A DNA stretch of 64,000 nt. Source: Bacteriovoracaceae bacterium. Lineage in GTDB: Bacteria; Bdellovibrionota; Bacteriovoracia; Bacteriovoracales; Bacteriovoracaceae. The stretch is taken from contig JABFRR010000009.1 in assembly GCA_013141065.1 (NCBI GenBank), positions 124,001-188,000 on the forward strand. The letters run 5' to 3'. The notes beneath the pieces were generated by a model that was not told the origin of the DNA, searched no databases, and worked only from the letters and a program-made list of their open reading frames with translations. The position numbers were made by a program, and so were the translations under genes. Each line of letters opens with the position of its first letter. The stretch's first letter is position 1. Of the stretch, positions 1-9,450 are shown piece after piece.

Positions 1-659
1 ATAAGTCCTTCACCAAAATAATTTAAATTACTTTTTACGTTAATCGGAATAATTGTTTTATTCATTCCTACAGCATCAATAGACACCAGAAGATCGACTT
101 CGCGAAAACCATTTTTAGCAGAGTTTAATTCACTGGCGACTTCAATGGCCGTATCTCCACCGAAACTGTGTCCAACCATAATCAGTGGTTGATTGGGAGC
201 GTGCTTTTTAATTTCTTGGATAATATCCTTATGATCAGTCCACGAAAACTTTTTGGCACCTGGAAAATTTTCCGCCATTTCAGTGATGCCATCACCATTA
301 GAAATTCCAAAAGCACTGAAGCCTTCAATAAATATAACGGCTGGTTTTTTTAAAAAGTGAACAGGGGGGTCTTTGATTTTGGCCTCTATGACCTTAGTGT
401 TTGGGGGAACAAGGACAGGAATGATTGGTGCATTCACTAGGGCCTTGGCAACTTTCCCGGCTTTTTCAAGAGCACTTATATTTGTTGGTTGGGCTTCTGA
501 TTGTATTTCGGATTGATTGAGATTTTTTGCTTGATCGGTAATTTCTGTTTTTGGTAGTTCTGATGCCACAACAGGCAATTCTTTATTTCCCCTGAAGGGT
601 TTCAAATTTTTGAGATTATTATTTACTTGGGGAAGCCCCTTACTTTCGACCTTACTCAT
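1..659 (-). CDS. alpha/beta hydrolase (C-terminus cut by window edge)
   Basis: The reading frame is open from an ATG at 659 to the window edge, about 219 codons. After a polar, Ser/Gln/Asn-rich stretch of about 90 residues, a hydrophobic strand (PAVIFIEGF) is followed by GHSFGG near residue 164. That is the nucleophile elbow of serine alpha/beta hydrolases (lipase/esterase fold). The catalytic Asp and His would lie past the edge. There is no signal peptide, and no clear ribosome binding site precedes the ATG, so the start could differ. Substrate unknown. Confidence 0.75.
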   Translation of the reverse strand, partial: MSKVESKGLPQVNNNLKNLKPFRGNKELPVVASELPKTEITDQAKNLNQSEIQSEAQPTNISALEKAGKVAKALVNAPIIPVLVPPNTKVIEAKIKDPPVHFLKKPAVIFIEGFSAFGISNGDGITEMAENFPGAKKFSWTDHKDIIQEIKKHAPNQPLIMVGHSFGGDTAIEVASELNSAKNGFREVDLLVSIDAVGMNKTIIPINVKSNLNYFGEGL

Positions 660-736
660 AGTTTGAGTATAGTTTATTAAGTAAGTCTTAGTAGGCCGGG
701 TAAATACTCACCAATAACCGAGTTGTTTGGTAAAAT

Positions 737-1816
737 TTATTCTTCGACTTTAAAATCTTTGAGTAAATTTCCCAATGTTGACTTGAGTTCTTTTGGAGCT
801 TGGCTTTTAGGTGCAGTCGTGGGAACTGAAGAACTCTTAGTGTTTTCATCGATATAATTTGTAAAGCTTGGCAAGCTCGACTTATAAACAATTCGGTCCA
901 GATGTTTTACAAATCCACTCCAGTGACCAGTGCTTGAATCATTCTTTTTAACTTGCTCGAGAGAACTCATTTTTGAATCCATGTAATCAATTAAATGGAC
1001 CAGATAAGCTTCAGAGGTACTAGGAATTTTTGGAGATCCATATTCGTATTCACCGTGGTGAGACAGGAGAATGTGCTTTAAGTGCAATTTAACATTATGA
1101 GGGAAATTTTTAATTTTATAAGCAAATTGATCGACTAACTCCAGGCCTTGAACCAAGTGACCTACAAGTTTTCCTTCATCGGTATAATCCACAACAGGGC
1201 CTTCTGTGAGTTCATAAATTTTACATAAGTCATGCAAAATACAACCTGCCACCACGTAAGACCGGTTGACTTTATAGTGAGGAGAAAGAATTAAAGCCAG
1301 GTTCGTACAAGAAAGAATATGTTCTAATAGTCCAGATTGGTAAGCATGATGAATTGATTTTCCTGCCTGCCAAAGTTTGAGTCTGCGAGCAATTTCTGGA
1401 TCGTGTAACATGCTGAGGAGCAGGTCTTTAATGTAAACTTCTTCAAGCGTTGTGACTATATTCACGAGTTCTAAAAACATGGCCTCTGGTGCACTGCCAG
1501 ATTTTTGAATATAATCTTCACGCTTTATTTGGTCTTCATTGAGTTTACTCATTTCACTAACAATCATTTGCAATCGGCCTTGGAATTGATTCATTTTGCC
1601 GTTAACAATAACTACATCACCTGAGCGTATTTGTCCGATAATGGTTTCAGCTCCATGCCATTTTCGAGCTTCAATTTCACCAGAGTTGTCTGCAAGAATA
1701 AGGTTGAGATAACTTTTTCCATCCTTACCTTCCGCACTAGCTATATATTTGACTAAAAAAGGAGAGAGGACTTCGTCTTTAGAGTTTAATTGACTGACAA
1801 ATTGATTCTTGTTCAA
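737..1816 (-). CDS. YhaM-like OB-fold/HD-domain 3'-5' exoribonuclease
   Basis: The 359-residue protein has an N-terminal OB-fold-like nucleic-acid-binding region (about 15-95) and an HD phosphohydrolase domain (about 150-285). Metal-ligand motifs are H156-H157, H195-D196, H243-H244 in SHHGEYEYGSP, and D277. This order is that of the YhaM family, which degrades RNA or ssDNA 3'-to-5'. A Ser/Pro/Lys-rich tail of about 50 residues follows. The start is TTG, supported by an AGGAG seven bases upstream. It diverges from the exported-protein gene at 1874. The family call is firm; the substrate is inferred. Confidence 0.85.
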   Translation of the reverse strand: MNKNQFVSQLNSKDEVLSPFLVKYIASAEGKDGKSYLNLILADNSGEIEARKWHGAETIIGQIRSGDVVIVNGKMNQFQGRLQMIVSEMSKLNEDQIKREDYIQKSGSAPEAMFLELVNIVTTLEEVYIKDLLLSMLHDPEIARRLKLWQAGKSIHHAYQSGLLEHILSCTNLALILSPHYKVNRSYVVAGCILHDLCKIYELTEGPVVDYTDEGKLVGHLVQGLELVDQFAYKIKNFPHNVKLHLKHILLSHHGEYEYGSPKIPSTSEAYLVHLIDYMDSKMSSLEQVKKNDSSTGHWSGFVKHLDRIVYKSSLPSFTNYIDENTKSSSVPTTAPKSQAPKELKSTLGNLLKDFKVEE

Positions 1817-1873
1817 GGGACTGCTCCTAAAGTATTGACTATAAAATACCGAAATTAATTGAGGAGATACTCA

Positions 1874-2356
1874 ATGATAAAAGGCTTACACTTTTTTCTA
1901 ATTTTATCGGTTGTTATTTGTAATTCTAAAACTTCTTTAGGGCAAGACTTAAAAAAAGATTTAGGAATTTGCGGTAAGACAATGAGCACGCTGATGAAGT
2001 TTAATCAAGCAGGTGAACCTGTTTTAGAAAGTGCGATGGTCATTGAGGCCAATGAAGAATTTTGCGACGGTGGTCGTTATGAAGAACACGCTAATTATAA
2101 AATTTATCTTTACGATCAAAATAATACACTTGTCTATGATAAATTGATTTTTTTGAACCCACTTTTAGTGATAGAAAAGCTTGACGATAAAAAGAAAGGC
2201 AAATTTAAATCAGTAAAAATGATTCCTCATGCGACTTCAAGAATCGTGAAATTTCCTATCACTAAAATGATGAATTCAATTACTAGTTATAAAATTCAAT
2301 CAATTGAAACGAAGCAATCAACCCAAATTAAAAAAATAGATTGGTTAAAAAAATGA
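1874..2356 (+). CDS. exported protein of unknown function
   Basis: This 160-residue protein has an N-terminal signal peptide (hydrophobic FFLILSVVIC segment) and no recognised domain. I chose the ATG at 1874 over an in-frame TTG at 1859 because GAGGAG at 1861-1866 sits at normal spacing before it. The stop overlaps the start of the next gene (ATGA), so the two are probably translated together, and it may assist the downstream metallopeptidase. The C-terminus is Lys-rich. Function not recognised. Confidence 0.7.
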   Translation: MIKGLHFFLILSVVICNSKTSLGQDLKKDLGICGKTMSTLMKFNQAGEPVLESAMVIEANEEFCDGGRYEEHANYKIYLYDQNNTLVYDKLIFLNPLLVIEKLDDKKKGKFKSVKMIPHATSRIVKFPITKMMNSITSYKIQSIETKQSTQIKKIDWLKK

Positions 2357-3429
2357 GTTTAAAATTTAAAATACTTGCTTGCATCTTATGTAGTTTTTCA
2401 TTTGGGTTTGAAGCTCATGCTTACAAATATGTGATCATCACTGACCAAGCAGATCCAAAAAAATCGGAAGAAGTCATAGAGCTTTTTAAAAATACTTATC
2501 CATTTAACACCTTTAGCGTTGAATTTGAAATTCTCAAAGTTGATGGCAACAAGCTTGACTGCGATAGCCATTATGGAATTGAGAGCAAAATCGGTTGTAA
2601 AAACGGCAGCGAAATCCAAAGTATGGCGCAGGAAAGAGGCGCAGATCAAGTGATGGTCGTTAAAGAATTGTCAAAGTATGGTGGTTCGTCTGCAGTAGGG
2701 GGAGGCTATCCAGTCATTACGACTTCATCTGATGCTCGAGTCATGATTCATGAATATCTTCATACTTTGGGTCTTTGCGATGAGTATAAATTTAAACCTT
2801 CAGAGGCTAAGCTCAATTGTGGAACGTCCCGTAACACTCCTAACCTGGCTTACATCAAACCAGAAGACTATTACTCTAGTGACTCAGATGCTCGCCGCAA
2901 ACATATGTGGGATATACCTTGGTTTTCAAGCATCTCTCGAAAAACTCTTATTACAAATTCTAATCAAAGAGTTTTAGGAACAGACCCTACAGATCCAAAT
3001 TCATTGGCCGCCATTAATACGGCACGTTTTCCCATGGCGATTAATGGGCAAGCAAATCAAATTGGTCTTTACCGCGCTGGAGTTTGTGATAACGCCACCC
3101 CACCCGTACCAACTTGGAAGCCGGAGGGCATTGCAACTGTAATGAGTGATATTAGCGCAGGTCTTGGAGCTCACGCCGAAAAGACAGTTGATAAAATTTT
3201 GCTTTCAAAGGGAATAAAAAAGAAATTAGATAATGAAGTTCCTAGAAATCCCGAAGTCGTCGTACAGTCCCAAAGTCAAACACATGCGGAAGTAGGAAGT
3301 GTGAGTCGAGATATTGTAAATGCAGATCCTGATCAGACGGTGAATAACTCGAGTCGTGGATTTTTCAAATCATTTTTTGCATGGGTAGGGGACTTAATTA
3401 GGCAAATTGGCAATGCCATGACTCGTTAA
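2353..3429 (+). CDS. exported M64-like zinc metallopeptidase
   Basis: The 358-residue protein starts with a signal peptide that probably ends after AHA (about residue 23). The motif HEYLHTLGLCDEY (H133, E134, H137, then D143-E144) is the HExxH...DEY zinc signature of M64/IgA-peptidase-like exported peptidases. Many cysteines (70, 82, 142 and others) suggest disulfides. The C-terminal 100 residues are polar and end in an aromatic helix (FFKSFFAWVGDLIRQIG). The ATG at 2353 overlaps the preceding stop by 4 bp. A role in prey or biopolymer degradation would fit but is inference. Confidence 0.75.
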   Translation: MSLKFKILACILCSFSFGFEAHAYKYVIITDQADPKKSEEVIELFKNTYPFNTFSVEFEILKVDGNKLDCDSHYGIESKIGCKNGSEIQSMAQERGADQVMVVKELSKYGGSSAVGGGYPVITTSSDARVMIHEYLHTLGLCDEYKFKPSEAKLNCGTSRNTPNLAYIKPEDYYSSDSDARRKHMWDIPWFSSISRKTLITNSNQRVLGTDPTDPNSLAAINTARFPMAINGQANQIGLYRAGVCDNATPPVPTWKPEGIATVMSDISAGLGAHAEKTVDKILLSKGIKKKLDNEVPRNPEVVVQSQSQTHAEVGSVSRDIVNADPDQTVNNSSRGFFKSFFAWVGDLIRQIGNAMTR

Positions 3430-3497
3430 TGACTCCTCTGCGCGATGTGCCAGCCTTATTCTAAAAACCATCAAATTTACTTCTATGAAAAGTCTCA

Positions 3498-3526
3498 TTG
3501 ACCTTTTACACTACTGTCTCTAAAAG
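3498..3526 (+). promoter_or_regulatory. putative sigma70-type promoter of the gap operon
   Basis: TTGACC (3498-3503) and TAAAAG (3521-3526) are separated by 17 bp, about 55 bp before the GAPDH start codon. It is the only good candidate in the 150-bp gap in front of the glycolytic operon. The -10 match is 4 of 6. Confidence 0.45.
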
Positions 3527-3579
3527 TATTAAAAAATCATCTTTTTCGCCATTAAGCGCACCATAATTTGGAGTTATTT

Positions 3580-4593
3580 ATGAGTAAAATTAAAGTAGGT
3601 ATTAACGGAATGGGTCGTATCGGAAGAACTGTTTTGCGTGAGTTTTTTAATCGCGCTGAAAGTGATTTTGAAATAGTGGCCGTCAACAATCCAGGGAACG
3701 CTTCAGAATATCTTCATCTGCTCAAATACGATTCAGTTCACGGCCGATTTAACGGAGAGGTTAAATTAGAAGGTGACATTCTAAATATGAATGGAAAGGC
3801 CATTAAGTTTTTCGGGTTAAAAGATCCTTCAGAAATTCCCTGGTCTGACTTAGGAGTGCAAATAGTTGTTGATGCAACTGGAATTTTTAAAGATAAAGCT
3901 GGCCTTGGTAAACATATGAGAGGAACGGTTAAAAAAGTCATCATGTGTGCACCTGGAAAAGATCTTGATGCAACTTTTGTCATGGGAATTAATGATAATA
4001 TTTACGATGCTTCTAAGCACCACATCATCTCCAATGCGAGCTGTACAACAAACTGCCTTGCACCTGTTGCGAAAGTTTTGAATGATAAATTTGGAATTGT
4101 TAATGGCTTCATGACAACAGTTCACTCATACACTTCAGACCAAGCACTTCTCGATGCTTCTCACTCTGACCCAAGACGTGCCCGTGCAGCAGCTCTTTCG
4201 ATGATCCCTACAACGACTGGAGCAGCTAAGACTGTTGGAGAAATCATTCCTGAATTAAAAGGCAAGCTTGATGGTTATGCTGTAAGAGTTCCGACTCCAA
4301 ATGTTTCATTAACCGATTTGACTGTGACATTAACGAATAAAGCTTCTAAAGAAGAAATCAATAGTGCCTTGAAAGAAGCGAGTGAAACTTACTTAAAAGG
4401 TATTTTAAAATATGAAACAGATGAACTAGTTTCTGTTGATTATATGGGAATGAGACATTCTTCATGTATCGATGCTTCACTTACCAATGTTATCGGCAAT
4501 ACTGCTAAATTAGTCGCTTGGTATGATAATGAGTCAGGATTTTCAAACAGAGTGCTTGATCTTGTAAAATTTATTGGAAAAAAAGGACTCTAA
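3580..4593 (+). CDS. gap: glyceraldehyde-3-phosphate dehydrogenase
   Basis: This 337-residue enzyme catalyses oxidative phosphorylation of glyceraldehyde 3-phosphate. It has the Rossmann motif GINGMGRIGR, catalytic C155 in SNASCTTNCLAP, H182 and the C-terminal WYDNESGFSNR. The ATG at 3580 is preceded by GGAG at 3569-3572, which excludes an upstream in-frame TTG. The residue that normally selects NAD (the Asp of the usual VND) is Asn37 here (AVNN), so cofactor preference may be relaxed. It is first in an operon with pgk, tpiA and secG; pgk starts 3 bp after its stop. Confidence 0.97.
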   Translation: MSKIKVGINGMGRIGRTVLREFFNRAESDFEIVAVNNPGNASEYLHLLKYDSVHGRFNGEVKLEGDILNMNGKAIKFFGLKDPSEIPWSDLGVQIVVDATGIFKDKAGLGKHMRGTVKKVIMCAPGKDLDATFVMGINDNIYDASKHHIISNASCTTNCLAPVAKVLNDKFGIVNGFMTTVHSYTSDQALLDASHSDPRRARAAALSMIPTTTGAAKTVGEIIPELKGKLDGYAVRVPTPNVSLTDLTVTLTNKASKEEINSALKEASETYLKGILKYETDELVSVDYMGMRHSSCIDASLTNVIGNTAKLVAWYDNESGFSNRVLDLVKFIGKKGL

Positions 4594-4596
4594 ATC

Positions 4597-5802
4597 ATGG
4601 CCCTAAAATATATAACTGATGAAAGTTTTCAAGCCCTGGCCAAAGACAAAAAAGTTTTGGCCCGTTTTGATTTCAATGTTCCTATGGATAAAAACGATCC
4701 GACGCTCATTTCTGATACAACAAGAATTGATGAAGCCATCCCAACAATAAAAGCCATTTTAGAAAGTGGGGCTAAAAAAGTAATTCTCATGAGTCACTTT
4801 GGAAGACCAAAAGGCAAAGTCGATATGAAATATTCTCTTGAGCCAGTGGCTAAATGCTTAGCTGAAAAGCTCGGGATGGAAGTGACATTAACTGAGACGG
4901 CATTAGATCGTGGAATTAAAACACTCTTGGGCTTAAATGAATCAAAGATTATTTTACTACAAAATTTGAGATTTCATCCAGAAGAAGAAAATAACGATAG
5001 AGACTTCGCAAGAATTCTTTCTACTTATGGTGATGTATTTGTTTTCGACGCTTTTGGAGCTGCTCATAGAAAACACGCGTCGACTTATGAAGTGAATGCT
5101 TTTTTTAAAAATAAAGCCTATGGCGGACTTTTATTAAAAAGAGAAGTGGAAGCACTTGATAAAATCGTTAAAGACCCAAAAAAGCCGTTTGTCGCAGTTG
5201 TCGGCGGAGCTAAAGTAAGTGATAAGATAAAAATCATCGAAGCCTTACTTATTTCAGTTGATAAACTTCTTATCGGTGGCGCCATGGCCTACCCTTTTTT
5301 AAAAGCAAAAGGATTCACTGTCGGTAAATCTCTTTGTTCAGACGAAGATGTTTCATTAGCAAAAAGAATTCTAGGCATGCCATCAAAAACAAAAATAGTT
5401 CTTCCAAGTGATCACTTAGCTTCTCTTACTTTTGGCGGAGAGCCGGTGGAAGTTGGACAAGCCAATATTGAAGGAGAGTTAATTGGTCTTGATATTGGGC
5501 CTTCTACACTTGTAAATTTTAATGATTACCTAAAGTCAGCCAAGACCGTTTTATGGAATGGCCCGATGGGATTATTTGAAAATAAAAATTATTCAAAAGG
5601 CACACTAGGAATTGCTAAAACTCTCTCTGAAATGAAAGAGGCTTTTACCCTCGTGGGTGGCGGCGACTCAGTGAGTGCTGTCAATCATTCAGGTCTTTCA
5701 TCAAAGATGTCACATATTTCTACTGGTGGAGGAGCTTCACTGGAGTATATTGAAAACGGGACACTGCCAGGGATTCAAGCCTTAAAATTTGGTATTGATT
5801 AA
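4597..5802 (+). CDS. pgk: phosphoglycerate kinase
   Basis: The 401-residue cytosolic enzyme transfers phosphate between 1,3-bisphosphoglycerate and ADP. Visible signatures are RFDFNVP near residue 23, SHFGRPKG in the substrate-binding domain, GGAKVSDKI, and the C-terminal nucleotide loop GGGDSV...STGGGASLE. Length is normal for bacterial PGK. It lies 3 bp after gap and 14 bp before tpiA, so co-transcription is very likely. Confidence 0.98.
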   Translation: MALKYITDESFQALAKDKKVLARFDFNVPMDKNDPTLISDTTRIDEAIPTIKAILESGAKKVILMSHFGRPKGKVDMKYSLEPVAKCLAEKLGMEVTLTETALDRGIKTLLGLNESKIILLQNLRFHPEEENNDRDFARILSTYGDVFVFDAFGAAHRKHASTYEVNAFFKNKAYGGLLLKREVEALDKIVKDPKKPFVAVVGGAKVSDKIKIIEALLISVDKLLIGGAMAYPFLKAKGFTVGKSLCSDEDVSLAKRILGMPSKTKIVLPSDHLASLTFGGEPVEVGQANIEGELIGLDIGPSTLVNFNDYLKSAKTVLWNGPMGLFENKNYSKGTLGIAKTLSEMKEAFTLVGGGDSVSAVNHSGLSSKMSHISTGGGASLEYIENGTLPGIQALKFGID

Positions 5803-5816
5803 GGAGTTTAGGGCCA

Positions 5817-6572
5817 ATGAAAAAAAGAGAAGTGCACATTGTAGGAAATTGGAAAATGAATCAGTCTCTTTATGAGATTAGCCAATTTTTTATTGAAATG
5901 AGTAAAATGAAAATGGAACTCAAGTGTAAAGCTTGGATAGCACCTCAAGCGATTCATATTCCTATTCTTAAAGAAATGGCCTTTACCACAGGGGCTATTT
6001 ATATTGGTGCTCAAAACTGCTCGAATCAAGATAGTGGGGCCCTCACTGGTGAAACATCACCAGCGAGTTTAGCAGATTTGGGAGTTGAGTTTGTCATTAT
6101 AGGACACTCTGAAAGACGAACTATTTTTGGTGAAGGCAATGAGCTTTTAAATGAGAAAGTTCTGGCTGCATTAAAAAATAATTTGAAAGTGATTTATTGT
6201 GTTGGTGAGACACTGGCCGAGCGTGAAAGTGATCAGACCTATAAGGTTATTGATGAGCAGCTTTTAGTGGGACTAAAAAACCTTCCTGCAGATAAAGCTC
6301 ATCTTCTTATGATTGCTTACGAGCCAGTGTGGGCCATTGGAACAGGTAAGGTCGCTTCCGCCGAACAAGCTGAAGAAGTTCACGGCTATATACGAAGTAA
6401 GTTAACACACAGAGCCAGTGAAACTATAATTCTTTATGGCGGGTCAGTGAAGCCCGATAATATCGACGCACTCCTAAGAAAAGAGAATATTGACGGAGCA
6501 TTAGTTGGTGGAGCCAGTCTTAAGGCCCAAGATTTTAGGCAGCTCTGCAGTATTGCTAGCGTTCTGATGTAA
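5817..6572 (+). CDS. tpiA: triosephosphate isomerase
   Basis: The 251-residue TIM barrel interconverts dihydroxyacetone phosphate and glyceraldehyde 3-phosphate. K13 (GNWKMN), H97 (GHSERR) and E169 (YEPVWAIGTG) are the catalytic residues, and the phosphate-binding YGGSVKP and GGASL loops are present. GGAG about 10 bp upstream supports the ATG at 5817. Third gene of the gap-pgk-tpiA-secG operon. Confidence 0.98.
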   Translation: MKKREVHIVGNWKMNQSLYEISQFFIEMSKMKMELKCKAWIAPQAIHIPILKEMAFTTGAIYIGAQNCSNQDSGALTGETSPASLADLGVEFVIIGHSERRTIFGEGNELLNEKVLAALKNNLKVIYCVGETLAERESDQTYKVIDEQLLVGLKNLPADKAHLLMIAYEPVWAIGTGKVASAEQAEEVHGYIRSKLTHRASETIILYGGSVKPDNIDALLRKENIDGALVGGASLKAQDFRQLCSIASVLM

Positions 6573-6617
6573 ACTTTGTTATTTAATTAAGATAATATTT
6601 TTTAAGGATATGATTTC

Positions 6618-7007
6618 ATGACAACATCACTAATGGTTCTTCAAGCAATTATTTCAGTTTTACTTATCATCACAGTTTTACTTCAATTTGGTAAAGGTGC
6701 TGAAGCAGGTTTAATGACAGCAGCTGGAAGTGAATCGATTATGTCGAGCTCTACTCGTGGAAATATTATGACGAAGATGACTGCTGTTCTGGCTGTTTTA
6801 TTCTTAGGGAATTCAATTTTATTAGCACGTATTCAAGATTCTAAGTTTCAAAAATCAATCTTAGATTCAGAAGCTCCAATCGCTCGTCCATTAAACTCTG
6901 ATGCAGCTCAGACGGCACCGGCAGCTCCTGCAGCTCCAGCCGCAGCGACTCCTGCAGCAGCTACGGCGCCAGCAGCAACAACTACTCCTGCACCAGTAAC
7001 AAAGTAA
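6618..7007 (+). CDS. secG: preprotein translocase subunit SecG
   Basis: The 129-residue membrane protein has two hydrophobic segments (about 5-24 and 53-72) around the conserved QFGKGAEAGLM...GSESIMSSSTRGN loop, as in SecG of the SecYEG channel. The last 40 residues are an Ala/Pro/Thr-rich tail, longer than in many SecG proteins and probably unstructured. AAGGA upstream supports the ATG. secG directly after tpiA is a common bacterial arrangement. Confidence 0.93.
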   Translation: MTTSLMVLQAIISVLLIITVLLQFGKGAEAGLMTAAGSESIMSSSTRGNIMTKMTAVLAVLFLGNSILLARIQDSKFQKSILDSEAPIARPLNSDAAQTAPAAPAAPAAATPAAATAPAATTTPAPVTK

Positions 7008-7014
7008 GCACCGT

Positions 7015-8160
7015 ATGGATTCGACCACCAAAAGTTTAGTCGAAAAAGAGTACGCTCACTTAAGTTCAATTTATTTTAACTCAGCCTATTTTGGACCCTC
7101 TCCAATTAGGTCTAAAGAAACAATCACTGCGGCCATGAATCGCGAACTCGATCCATCATTTTATGCTTATGATGACTGGATGAGTATTTCAGAAAAACTT
7201 CGCGTGAAGTTTGCAGATCTTTTAGGAGTCTCGCCCGATACGATCACTCATTCGACGTCCTCATCTGATGTTATCAATATTATAGCGAATGGTTTTATTT
7301 TCGAAAAAGGTGATAGAGTTGCCGCGGTAGATAGGGACTATCCTTCAAATATTCTCCCTTGGATGTTGGCAGAAAGGCACGGTAAGTTTGCGTTTGATAA
7401 ACACAGTTTAGGTTCTGAGTTACTCCCAACGTCTGAATGGTTGGAGAGGGTCTTAAAGCCTAAAACAAAAATTTTTAATATGTCTTATGTGACTTTTGAT
7501 ACCGGAAAAAAAATGGACTTGGTGTCCATTGGAAAATTTTTAAAATCAAAAAATATTCTTTTTGTAGTTGATGCCACTCAAGCTTTAGGTGGATTAGAGA
7601 TTACCGAAGAAGAATTATCTTATATCGATATCCTAACTTGTTCGTCTTATAAATGGATGTTAGGCCCATACGGACATGCTTTTGCTTATTTTAACGAACG
7701 TGCTCAAGACAGTATCTATCATTTAAATGCAAACTGGATTTTAAGCCCTAATTCAAAACAAGTTTATAATCTTCTCGACTACACGACAGAAACTCTGCCA
7801 GGGGCACGTCAATATGACCGAGGACAGGCTGCCAATTTATTATGCTCTGGATGTCTTGAAGGTAGCCTGAGTTTTTTAAAAGAAGTTGGACTTAAAACTA
7901 TTCGTGAACACAATTTAAATTTAAGAAATTATTTTTTAGAAAATTTTCCCAAAAAGAAATACAGTCTCATTACTCCAATTGAACACATGGCCAATATTGT
8001 TTGTTTAAAAGCTGTGAGTGGAGATTCAATTGCTCTAGAAGCTGAACTCAAAAAGCGCAATGTTGATGTTTCTGTTCGCCAAGGAAATATCAGACTTTCA
8101 TTTCATGTATTTAATACGAAACCGCAAGTCGATGAGTTGATTAAGGGCCTTGATCTTTAA
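7015..8160 (+). CDS. class V aminotransferase-fold PLP enzyme
   Basis: The 381-residue protein has the fold-type I core: D186 in VVDATQALGG and K213 in SSYKWMLGPYG, the expected Schiff-base lysine. The sequence resembles cysteine desulfurase and kynureninase-like enzymes. No obvious catalytic-cysteine loop or Fe-S partner gene is seen, so neither activity can be assigned. It starts 7 bp after secG and is probably the last gene of that operon. Convergent with the HD-GYP gene 6 bp downstream. Confidence 0.85.
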   Translation: MDSTTKSLVEKEYAHLSSIYFNSAYFGPSPIRSKETITAAMNRELDPSFYAYDDWMSISEKLRVKFADLLGVSPDTITHSTSSSDVINIIANGFIFEKGDRVAAVDRDYPSNILPWMLAERHGKFAFDKHSLGSELLPTSEWLERVLKPKTKIFNMSYVTFDTGKKMDLVSIGKFLKSKNILFVVDATQALGGLEITEEELSYIDILTCSSYKWMLGPYGHAFAYFNERAQDSIYHLNANWILSPNSKQVYNLLDYTTETLPGARQYDRGQAANLLCSGCLEGSLSFLKEVGLKTIREHNLNLRNYFLENFPKKKYSLITPIEHMANIVCLKAVSGDSIALEAELKKRNVDVSVRQGNIRLSFHVFNTKPQVDELIKGLDL

Positions 8161-8166
8161 TTCCAA

Positions 8167-9315
8167 CTATTTCATGACTCGTTTTTTTATCTTTCCAAGT
8201 GCAGTTGGTTTGTCTTGAGTACCAAAACCTTCAACCTTAAAACCTTTTGGATTTCTAAAAGGTAAGACATTTTGAGGTTGGCAAGGATCGAACTCTTCAG
8301 GTAATTCCTTATGCATTTTTCCTGTGAGAACTAATTGCTTCACACTTTTAGTGAAAATATCAAAGAGCTGAGGATCAATTTTTTTACCTACGGCTTTTGA
8401 CATTACGGCAATAGCATCTTCTGTCGAAAGAACATCGTGATAAGATCTTTTGGTCGTGATGGCATCAAAAAAATCAGCAATCGCCGTCACACGTGCCAGT
8501 AAATGTATATCAGCTCCAGCGAGTTTTTTTGGATAACCAGTGCCATTAAAATTTTCGTGATGTTCATGAACAATTCTTTTAATAATACCGAAGTCTACAC
8601 CTTTACAGTCACAAGGATTATCCGTTAAGAGCTCAAGGCCATAACCTGGATGATCTTTAATGATCGTAAACTCTTCTTCTGTCAGTTTTTCTGGCTTATT
8701 AATTATATCAGTCGAAATGCGAATTTTACCTATATCATGTAAGAGCCCACCAAGGCCCGCCATCACTATTTCTTCTTTTGAGGCTTCTGGTTTGGCGGCA
8801 GTATAAAGTGAAATACAGTACATCGAAACATTTATTGAATGGTCATAAGTATAAAAATCATGAAAGCTTAATGAGGCAATCAGTCCCTGCACTTTAGAAA
8901 CGTCGTAATCTTTTATCACATCAACCATTGATTCCACGGCAATTTTACATTCATTGATTGTTTCAGAAAGAAGCTCTGTCGTGAATTCCTTTTCATCTGA
9001 GAAAAGTTTATCGAGGTAATGAATTGCAGAATCTTTAATGACATCAGTCTTTAAAATATCACTGGCCGTTTTTAAATGAATCAAACTTTTTAAGTAATCA
9101 TCTCGTTGTCTTTCATGAACATAGAGTTGATGGTATTTTTTTTTGAAATTTTTCAAATCTTCAAGCGTGAGAGTTTCGTTTTTGGGATAGATTCTGACAA
9201 AGCGTTCTTTTTCTTCACTGGCCGAAGAGTTGACGTAAAGATCATAAGGAACCAGTCTGTCGATTACAATCAGATCAAAAGATACTGAAAAAAAGTTATT
9301 GCCCATCATTGTCAT
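8167..9315 (-). CDS. HD-GYP domain c-di-GMP phosphodiesterase
   Basis: The 382-residue protein has an uncharacterised N-terminal region (1-140) and an HD-GYP domain (about 145-350). Motifs are H159, HD at 193-194 (HDIGKI), H222 (DHPGYG), HEHHE at 250-254, and GTGYP at 258-262. The intact set argues for active cyclic-di-GMP hydrolysis. No receiver or membrane domain is seen, so the input signal is unknown. A basic tail (KIKKRVMK) ends the protein. It diverges from the MFS gene across 135 bp. Confidence 0.88.
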   Translation of the reverse strand: MTMMGNNFFSVSFDLIVIDRLVPYDLYVNSSASEEKERFVRIYPKNETLTLEDLKNFKKKYHQLYVHERQRDDYLKSLIHLKTASDILKTDVIKDSAIHYLDKLFSDEKEFTTELLSETINECKIAVESMVDVIKDYDVSKVQGLIASLSFHDFYTYDHSINVSMYCISLYTAAKPEASKEEIVMAGLGGLLHDIGKIRISTDIINKPEKLTEEEFTIIKDHPGYGLELLTDNPCDCKGVDFGIIKRIVHEHHENFNGTGYPKKLAGADIHLLARVTAIADFFDAITTKRSYHDVLSTEDAIAVMSKAVGKKIDPQLFDIFTKSVKQLVLTGKMHKELPEEFDPCQPQNVLPFRNPKGFKVEGFGTQDKPTALGKIKKRVMK

Positions 9316-9450
9316 ATTTTCTTATCGGTCATCTTTCTTCTTCGCTAAAAAAAATATACTGAACCGAATGCCTCGTGCTAATATTAAATTCCGATATGAC
9401 TAGTATACCAAATCTCAGGAAGCTCGCTAACTTGTTAATAATAAAAGGTT

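Noticed and set aside
3568..3579. Longer GAPDH start at an upstream TTG
   Set aside because: GGAG directly before the ATG at 3580 and alignment of the Rossmann motif support the shorter protein.
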